Source of the DNA: Cephalopachus bancanus
Taxonomy: Eukaryota; Chordata; Mammalia; Primates; Tarsiidae
Reading direction: 5' to 3'
Assembly (NCBI GenBank): GCA_027257055.1
Contig: JAPVLO010000003.1
Span: 11,163,501 to 11,227,500, forward strand
DNA: 64,000 nucleotides
Shown here one piece after another: positions 57,286-64,000 of the stretch. The position numbers were made by a program, and so were the translations under genes. Under the pieces are notes generated by a model. The model did no database searches and was not told the origin of the DNA. It saw nothing but the letters and a program-made list of their open reading frames with translations. How positions within the stretch are numbered: position 1 is the first letter of the stretch; the number at the start of each line of letters is the position of its first letter.

Positions 57286-57552
57286 CTGTAATCCCAGCAC
57301 TTTGGGAGGCTGAGGCGAATGGATTGCCTAAGCCCGCGGGTTAGAGACCAGCCTGAGCAACTTGGCGAAACCTCGTCTCTACGACAAATAAAAAATTAGC
57401 TAGGCATGGTGGCACATGCCTGTAGTTCCAGTTACTTGGAAGGCTGAGATGGAAGGATCGCCAGAGCCCAGCAGGTCAACGCTGGGGAGGCCATGAGGGT
57501 GCTACTGCACTTCAGCCTGGGTGATGGAGTGAGACTCCAACTCAAAAAAAAA
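57286..57552 (+). mobile_element. Alu SINE, lineage-type, in L1M, with target duplication
   Basis: Plus-strand Alu lacking about 20 bases at the 5' end: 'ctgtaatcccagcactttgg', 'attgcctaagcccgcgggtt', 'gagcccagcaggtcaac' and 'gtgagactccaactc'. 'attattga' at 57278-57285 repeats at 57553-57560. Confidence 0.95.
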
Positions 57553-57908
57553 ATTATTGAAAACAGTCAGAGAAGAAACAACCCCTTACTTGTAAGAGAA
57601 AAGCAATTCAAATGACAATGTATTTCATCAGAAACCATGGACATCAGAAGGAGGTGACACAGCATTTTTCAAGTGCTAATAAGTGAATACAGAATTTTAT
57701 CAACCCAGAATCCTACCTCCAGCAAAATATCCTTCAGAAATTAAGGAAAAATAAGACATAAAATAGCTAAGAGAAACTATCATCAGCAGACTTATTATTT
57801 TTAAAAATGGTAAGCAATTCTCTAAACAGAAAGGAAGTAATAAAATAATTTTTGAATATTGGGAAGGAAAAAAAGACATGGTAAAATATATGAGTATATA
57901 TACTAGAT

Positions 57909-58132
57909 TGAGGTGTCCAACCTTTTGACTTGCCTGGGTCACACTGAGTAAAGAGGAATTGTCTTGGACCGTACATGAATTATATAATATAGTTAGTGTA
58001 TAGACATACACACATAGGGTCACAAAGAAAATAAACACTAAAAAACACACGATGTTAAAAGATTTTGTGGGGTCTCAATACTAGTTGTCCTGGGCTGCAT
58101 GTAGCCTGTGGGCCATAGGTTGTACGTGTCTG
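57909..58132 (+). mobile_element. hAT-type MITE in L1M, with 8-bp duplication
   Basis: Begins 'tgaggtgtccaaccttttga' and ends 'ggttgtacgtgtctg', an imperfect inverted pair. Internal text 'gaattgtcttggaccgtaca' and 'cctgggctgcatgtagcctg' fits a common hAT MITE. Flanks tactagat (57901-57908) and taccagac (58133-58140) match at 6 of 8 positions. Confidence 0.75.
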
Positions 58133-58414
58133 TACCAGACTTTCTTTCTTTGCTTGTCTTGTCTAAATTATGTTTGACAGTTGAAGCAAAAATTATAATA
58201 GTCTCTAATGTCGTTCTAACATACGGAGAAGAAATATGTAGGGCACTTGTACTGTAAATAGAAGAGGCAATGGAAAATAAAAAAAGATAAGCTTTTTGCA
58301 ATTCACTTGAAGTGGTAAAATGACAACATCACTGACCTGTGGTATTATGTTTATATAAAACCTAGATAATCACTAAAAATGCTATACAAAGAGATATACT
58401 CAAAAGTATTATAG
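58133..58414 (+). mobile_element. Ancient L1M: ORF1-ORF2 spacer
   Basis: Continues the L1M after the hAT insertion ('ttgcttgtcttgtctaaatt', 'aagcaaaaattataatagtc') with the usual A/T-rich character of the inter-ORF region. Confidence 0.55.
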
Positions 58415-58580
58415 AATAAGTTTGTTTTTAATGTTCAACACAAAGGAATGATAAATGTTTGAGGTGATAACTATGCTAGTGACCCTAATTTGATCATTAT
58501 ATATTGTATACATGTAACAATATACCACACTGTACCCCATAAACATATACAGTTATGTATCAATTAAAAATAATACAGGC
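58415..58580 (+). mobile_element. L1M 3' tail inserted into the older L1M
   Basis: 'aaaggaatgataaatgtttg', 'aggtgataactatgctagtg', 'cattatatattgtatacatg' and 'ccacactgtaccccataaac' are an L1M 3' end. It is flanked by aaaagtattatag (about 58402-58414) and aaaagtattacag (58581-58593), a target duplication. Confidence 0.8.
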
Positions 58581-58593
58581 AAAAGTATTACAG

Positions 58594-60894
58594 TTAAAAC
58601 AAAATAAAATTATTTTAAAACATTCAGGTAATCCACAGAAAGGTAGGACAAAGGAAACATAAAAACAGGAAAAAAAAATAGAGAAAACAAACCAAACACA
58701 AAAAATAAAATGACACAGATATCCCTAACATATCAATAATTATACTGAATGCAAATGGTCTAATATGTCAATTAGAAGACAGAGACTGGCAGATCTAATT
58801 AAATACTATGACCTGATTATATATGCTGCCTATAAGAAACTAATCTCAAATATAATATAGGCAAGTTGAAAGTAAAAGGATGCAAATATGAATCAAAAGA
58901 AAGCAAGAGTTGCTGTATTAATACCAAAGAAAACTTCAGAACAAGAATTACAAGAGACAGAAAGGGGCATCATTTATGATAAAAGAGTCAATCAGCAAAG
59001 AAGAGATAGTAATACTAAATTCACCAGAAAAGGAGAGTTTCAAAGTATGTGAAGTAAGCACTTATAGAAATGAAAGGAGAAATAGATGCATGCACAACTA
59101 TAGTTGGAAATTTTAAAACCTCTCTCAACAATTGATAGATCAACTAGACAGAAAATCAGCAAGGTTAAAGAAGAACTCAAAGACACCATCAACCAACAGT
59201 ATCTAATTGACATTTATAGAACACCTCACCCAAAAAGAATATACATTATTTTCAAATGCCTGTGGGACATATACCAAAATATGTCCATAACTGGGGCTAT
59301 AAAATAAGCCTCAAAACATTTAAAATAATTGAAATCAGAGTGTGTTCTCTGACCACATGGAATGAAGCTAGAAATTAATAACAGAAAGATAAGAAAATCT
59401 TCAAACACTTAGAATTTTAAAAAAACCTATGGATCAAAAAGTTTTTATGAAAAATTTAAAAACACATTGAACTGATGAAAATAAAAATACAATATATCAA
59501 AAATGTATAGAGCACAAGTAAATCAGTACCGAGAGAGAAATTTGTGACACTAAATGCTTACATAAGCAAAGAGGAAGACTCAAATCTATGCTTCTGCCTC
59601 AAGAACCTAGAGGAAAAAAGGCCAAAATAAACCCAAAGCAAGCAGAAAGAAGGAAATAAGAAAAGGTAGAAATCAAGTGACAAAAAACAAAAAAGTGATA
59701 GAGAAAATTAACAAAACAAAAAACTGTTCTTTAAAAAGAGCAATAAGATTAATATATCTTTGACAAAATTGATGATTAAAAAAAGACACAAAAAAAAGTC
59801 ATCAAAATGATAACAAGGAAAGGTTACAAAGAGCAGTACACACATAAATTTCACAACTTAGATGAGTGGACCACGTTTGTGAAAAACAAACAACCATAAC
59901 TGACTCAATATGAAATAGTTTGGATCATCTTATAATTATTAAGAAAATTGAATTCATAATTTTTTAGACTCCCCAAAAAAGAAATCTCCAGGCCCAGGTG
60001 GTTTCACTGGAGAAGTCTAACAATGTTTAAAGAAATATTGACACCAATTTTACACAATCTCTTCCAAAAAATAGAAAAAGTAATACTTTCTCATTCTTCA
60101 TACAAAACTAGTATTGCTCTGATGTCAAAATTAGACAAAAATAGTACACAAAACTACTATAGACCAATATTCCTCATGAATATAAGTACAAATATTCTTA
60201 ACAAAAATCATAGTAAGTAGAATTTATCAATAGTCCAAAAAACATGACTGACTCAAAAATTAATCAATCTAATCCACATATTAACAGGCTGGGGAAAAAG
60301 AAAACATGATCAATCAAATCAGATAAGCATTTGACAAAATTTAACACCCATTCATGGTTTTTGAAAAACTTTCAGCAAATTAGTAATAAAGGGGAACTGA
60401 TTTAAATTGATTAAAAAATCTACAAAAACTTACAGTTAACATTATATTTAATGTCAAAAGACTGACACGTTACTCCAAAACTCAGGCACAGGCCAGGGAT
60501 ACTCTCACCACTCTTACTCAGCATAGTGCTGGAAGTTCTAGCCAGTGCAATATGGCAAGATAAGAAAACAAAAGTTACACAGGATGGAAGAAAGAAATAA
60601 AACTGTTCATATTTGCAGAAGACAAAATTGTCTAAGTAGAAAATTCCAAAGAATCTACCCAAGAAAAACCTTTCTAGAACTAACAAATGAGTTGATAAAG
60701 TCAAAGGATGCAGCAATACACAGAAAAATCAATTGTATTTTTATATATTAACACTGAACACATAGACAATGAAATTAAAAATACAATGCAATTTATCAAT
60801 ACTAAAAAATATTTAGTTATAAATTTAGTATATATACAGTACTTGTATGCTGAAAACTATACACTAATGAAAAATATCTTCCTGATCAAAACAC
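58594..60894 (+). pseudogene. Ancient L1M ORF2, broken (part 1)
   Basis: Decayed ORF2: the endonuclease-like start near 58720 ('tatcaataattatactgaat', 'gcaaatggtctaatatgtca'), then RT-like blocks including 'ccaggcccaggtggtttcac' (59988, the SPGPGGF motif region) and 'tagaccaatattcctcatga', plus 'tttgcagaagacaaaattgt' at 60613-60632, where the catalytic FADD motif has become FAED-like. It is full of stops and frameshifts, and is interrupted at 60895 by a younger L1. Confidence 0.8.
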
Positions 60895-62200
60895 TAAGTG
60901 CCCATGCCATAAGAGATAAGATAGACTAGTGGGACCTCATCAAACTGACAAACTTCTGCAAAGCCAAAGAAACCATCAAGAGAGCAGGCAGACAGCCCAC
61001 AGGCTGGGAAAAAATATTTGCCAACTGTATGTCTGCCAAAGCCCTAACATCTAGGATCTACAAAGAATTCAAACATACCAAAAAGAAAAAAACAAACAGT
61101 CCTATTACAAAGTGGGCAAAAGATATGAATAAACACTTCTCAAAAGAAGACATATGAGCAGCCAACAGATATATGAAAAGATGTTTAGCCTCATTAGTCA
61201 TGAAATGCAAATTAAAACTTCACTGAGATACCACCTAACTCCAGTCAGGATGGTCATCATCAATAACTCAAAAAATAACAGATGCTGGAGAGAATGTGGA
61301 TAAAAGGGAACACTTCTACACTGTTGGTGGGAGTGTAGACTAGTATAGCCTCCGTGGAGATCTAAAAGATCAAAAAATTTAGATCTGAAAGATCTAAAAA
61401 TCGACCTTCCACGTGACCCCGCAATCTCCCTACTGGTAATATACCTGGAAGAACTCAAGTCACTCTATAAAAAAGATACCTGCACACATATGTTTATTGC
61501 AACATTGTTCACAATAGCAAGAACATGGAGCCAACCATGCTGCCCATCAAAAGAGAACTGAATTTTTAAAAATGTGGTACATATACATGATGGAATATTA
61601 TGCAGCCATAAAGAACAAAATCATAGCCAGGATTGGTGGCTGAGGTGAGTAGATTGCCTGAGCCCGCGGGTTCGAGACCCGCCTGGGCAACTTGGCGAGA
61701 CCTCATCTCTACAATAAATCAAAAATTAGCTGGGTGTAGTAGCGAGCACCTGTAGTTCCAGCTACTTGGAAGGCTGAAGTGGAAGGATAGCCTGAGCCTA
61801 GCAGGTGGAGGATGCAGTGGCCGGGAGCGGATACTGCACTCCAATCTGGGTGACAGAGTGAGACTCCAACTCAAAAAAAAAATAAAAGAACAAAATCATG
61901 AACTTCACAGCAACCTGGATGGACTTAGAGTCTATAATACTGAATGATCTTTCACAGAATCAAAGATCTGAGAATCACATGTTCTCACTCATAAGCGAAA
62001 CTTGAACAACTATCATAATTCTGTAAGAAAAGGATTGGCAGTAACGGGAATGTGCAGGAATTCAGGGGGGCAGGGAGGGAGGATTGGCAGTAGGAGGAAT
62101 CTGCCTTTGGAAGGGGGGGCACACCTCATCAACAAGGGTACCTGTATAATAAACATTTGCATACCTAACCTTGAATTGTACCCCACATCTTTAAAATAAA
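60895..62200 (+). mobile_element. Younger L1, 5'-truncated, with an Alu inside
   Basis: Same family as the 26012 element: it starts 'ctaagtgcccatgccataag' (compare 'ctcaagtgcccatgtcataa' at 30980), covers the ORF2 C-terminus and the whole 3' UTR, and ends 'accttgaattgtaccccaca', 'tctttaaaataaaa'. The 3' UTR carries two 'ggattggcagta' words around a G-rich stretch. ORF2 is broken. It lies inside the older L1M. Confidence 0.93.
61625..61884 (+). mobile_element. Alu SINE, lineage-type, in the younger L1
   Basis: The insertion duplicated aaagaacaaaatcat (61610-61624 and 61885-61899, exact). It has 'agcccgcgggttcgagaccc', 'ctcatctctacaataaatc', right arm 'gtggccgggagcggatactg' and 'gactccaactc' with an A-tail. 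The left arm has lost about 30 bases. It is the youngest layer in this stack. Confidence 0.97.
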
Positions 62201-62785
62201 AAAAATTGAAAGTTTAAAATAAACAAATAGATAATAAAATAAAATTACATTTTCAAATACAAAAAAGAGCAAAACATAAAAAATCATCTAAATAAAGGAA
62301 GAGATATACCAGGTTCATGAATTGAAAGACTCAGCAGAATAAGGTTGTCAATTCTTCCCAAAATGATATCCAGCTTTAACATAGTCCTCATCAAAATATC
62401 AATTTTTTTGTGGATTTTATAAAAGAAAATTCTAAAATTTATATGAAAAAGCAAAAGATGGTGACTCATGCCTGTAAGTAATCCCAGCATTTTGGGAGGC
62501 AAAGGCAGGAGAATTACTTGAAGCCAGAAGTTCAGGACCAGACTTGGCAACATAGCAAGACTCCATCTCCATCCCTATTTAAAAAAAAAAAAAATATGAA
62601 AAAGAAGAATAAAGTGAGAGAAACCAGTCTATCTGATCAAGACTTATTGTATAGCTATAATAATCAAGACTGAGGTGGGAGAAGCAAGAATAGATACATA
62701 GGTCAATGGACCAGAACAGAGAACCCAGAAGTAGAAGCACACAAATACATTTTTAAAAATTCTGGCAAAGGTACAAATGCAGTTA
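62201..62785 (+). pseudogene. Ancient L1M ORF2, broken (part 2)
   Basis: Resumes the older L1M after the insertion: 'accaggttcatgaattgaaa', 'ttgtcaattcttcccaaaat', 'tatagctataataatcaaga' and 'tcaatggaccagaacagaga', all expected in the ORF2 thumb-to-C-terminal region. It ends at the Tigger boundary. Confidence 0.8.
62453..62596 (+). mobile_element. Free left Alu monomer (FLAM-like)
   Basis: 'ggtgactcatgcctgtaagt', 'agcattttgggaggcaaagg' and 'caacatagcaagactccatc' are followed straight away by an A-tail (62580-62594) with no right arm. It is inserted in the old L1M. Confidence 0.8.
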
Positions 62786-64000
62786 TAGGCATACCTTGGA
62801 GATATTGTGAGTTTGATTTTAGACCACTACAATAAAGTAAATATTGCAGTAAAGTAATCACATAAAATTGTTCCCTGGTGCAGATGCAAGTTATGTTTAT
62901 ATTATATTGTAGTCTATTCAGTGTTCAATGACACTGTGACTAAAAAAAATGCATATAACTTATTTACAAAATACTTTAATACTAAAAAATGTTAACAATC
63001 ATCTGAGCCTTCAGCAAATCATATATTTTTGCTGGGGATGAATCTTGTCTTGCTGTTGATGGCTGCCATCTGACCAAGATGCTGGTTGGTGAAGACTAGA
63101 GTGGCTGTGGCAATTTCTTAAAACAAAACAACAATAAAATTTGCCACATTAATGGACTCTTCCTTTCATGAAAGATTTCTCAATGTCATGCATTGCTGAT
63201 TGATAGCATCTTACCCATAGCAGAATGTCTTTCAAAATTGGAGTAAATCCTCTCAACTCCTGCCACTGCTTTATCAAATAGGCTTATGTAATATTCTAAT
63301 CCATTTGTTGCATTTCAACAGTGTTCACAGCATTTTCATCAACCAGTTTCTTTGTTCCTTTGTAAGAAGTAACTTCTCATCCATTTAAGTTTTATCATGA
63401 GATTTTATCATGAAATCCAGCACCTCATCAGAATCCACTTCTAATTCAAGTTCCCTTGCTATTTCTACCATATCTACAATTACTTCTACACTTGAACCTG
63501 TCAAAGTCATCCATGAGCATGGAAATCAATTTATTTCCAACTCCTGTTAACATTAATATGTTAACCTTCTCATAAATCATGAATGTTCTTAATGAAATCC
63601 AGAATAGTGAATCCTTTCCATAAGGTTTTCATTTTATTTGGCCCAGATTCATCCCAGGAATCACTGTGGCAGCTATAGCCTTGCAAAAGGTAATACAACT
63701 TGAAAGTTAAAATGACTCCTTAATCCATGGGCTGCAGAATGGACGATCTGTTAGCAGGCATGTAATCAGCATAAATCTTCTTTTATATCTCCATCATTGC
63801 TCTCAGAAGTCAGGTACATTGTCAAAGAGCAGTAATATTCTGAAAGATTTTTTTTTTCCTGAACAGTAGGTCTCAACAGTGGGCTTCAAATATTCAGTAA
63901 ACTATGCTGTAAACAGATGTGCTGTCATCCACGCTTTGTTGTTTCCTTTATGGAGCACAGGCAAAGTAGATTTAGCATAATTTTTGAGGGTCCTAGGATC
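62786..64000 (-). mobile_element. Second Tigger transposon, left part
   Basis: Starts after TA (62784-62785) with 'taggcataccttggagatat'. It matches the 25669 Tigger segment by segment ('gctggcaattt'-type text, 'ctttatcaaataggcttatg', 'gagaccactac', 'aacagtaggtctcaacagtg'). The copy continues beyond the window. It is uninterrupted here, which helps to map the insertions in the first copy. Confidence 0.88.

Larger units (their letters stand above)
55470..57908 (+). mobile_element. Ancient L1M: 5' UTR and ORF1 region
   Basis: The 5' UTR-like part (55470-56300) has repeating 'gtaatgaggccac' words at about 55892, 56044 and (as 'gtaatgatgatcc') 56188. ORF1-like text follows: 'gatgatagagatgttagaat', 'gattttaaagcagtcatcat' and 'gaaagtctcagcaaaaaaat', then after the first Alu 'atcatcagagtcatggaagg' and 'gactgaaaactttccaaatt', and after the second 'atcagaaaccatggacatca'. 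The layout resembles L1M/HAL1. No ORF1 frame survives. Confidence 0.75.

Noticed and set aside
61660..61690. tRNA-like B box read as a tRNA gene
   Set aside because: It is the internal Pol III promoter of an Alu. No cloverleaf can be drawn.

Overview
This 64 kb window is nuclear DNA from a primate, and almost all of it is non-coding. I found no complete protein-coding gene, no rRNA or tRNA gene, no CpG island and no CRISPR array. The longest open frames are either pieces of decayed LINE-1 (L1) ORF2 or chance frames. Dimeric 7SL-derived Alu SINEs point to a primate. Dense L2, MIR, MLT1/MST (MaLR) LTRs, Tigger and hAT elements give the usual old mammalian background. The youngest Alus (about 48.5, 56.9, 57.4, 61.7 kb) carry diagnostic changes I do not know from human, lemur or galago Alus. 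The youngest L1s have a 3' UTR unlike human L1. By elimination I suspect a tarsier-like haplorhine, but the sequence alone cannot prove this. The window is best read as an intron or intergenic desert.

Layout. 0-25 kb: old repeats (L2, MIR, MLT1-type LTRs, MER5-type and other hAT MITEs, two inverted copies of a Tc1/mariner-like MITE at 3.2 and 18.2 kb, and several Alus), separated by unique sequence. One 74-bp block at 15.96 kb has strong splice-site context and one open frame. It is the only candidate coding exon. 25.7-34.2 kb: one Tigger DNA transposon with TA target duplications at both ends. It is split by a near full-length but broken L1 (26.0-31.9 kb) and by a small inverted L1 fragment (33.05-33.34 kb). 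34-48 kb: L2, MIR and MaLR remnants, an unresolved LTR-like block at 38 kb, unique sequence at 40-41.5 kb and three long GT/CA microsatellites. 48-53 kb: Alus, MIRs, an ancient hAT copy and L1M 3' ends. 55.4-64 kb: a deeply nested stack. An ancient L1M carries two Alus, an hAT MITE, a second L1M tail, a younger 5'-truncated L1 (itself hit by an Alu) and a free Alu monomer. A second Tigger of the same family begins at 62.79 kb and runs off the window.

The least expected structure is three separate local direct duplications (23.0/23.8 kb, 45.3/46.9 kb, 51.1/52.8 kb). Each is about 130-370 bp long and copied 0.8-1.7 kb away. They share flanking non-repeat sequence, so ordinary repeat insertion does not easily explain them. 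Coordinates of old repeats are approximate because they were read by eye against remembered consensus patterns. Subfamily names are given only where the pattern is clear.
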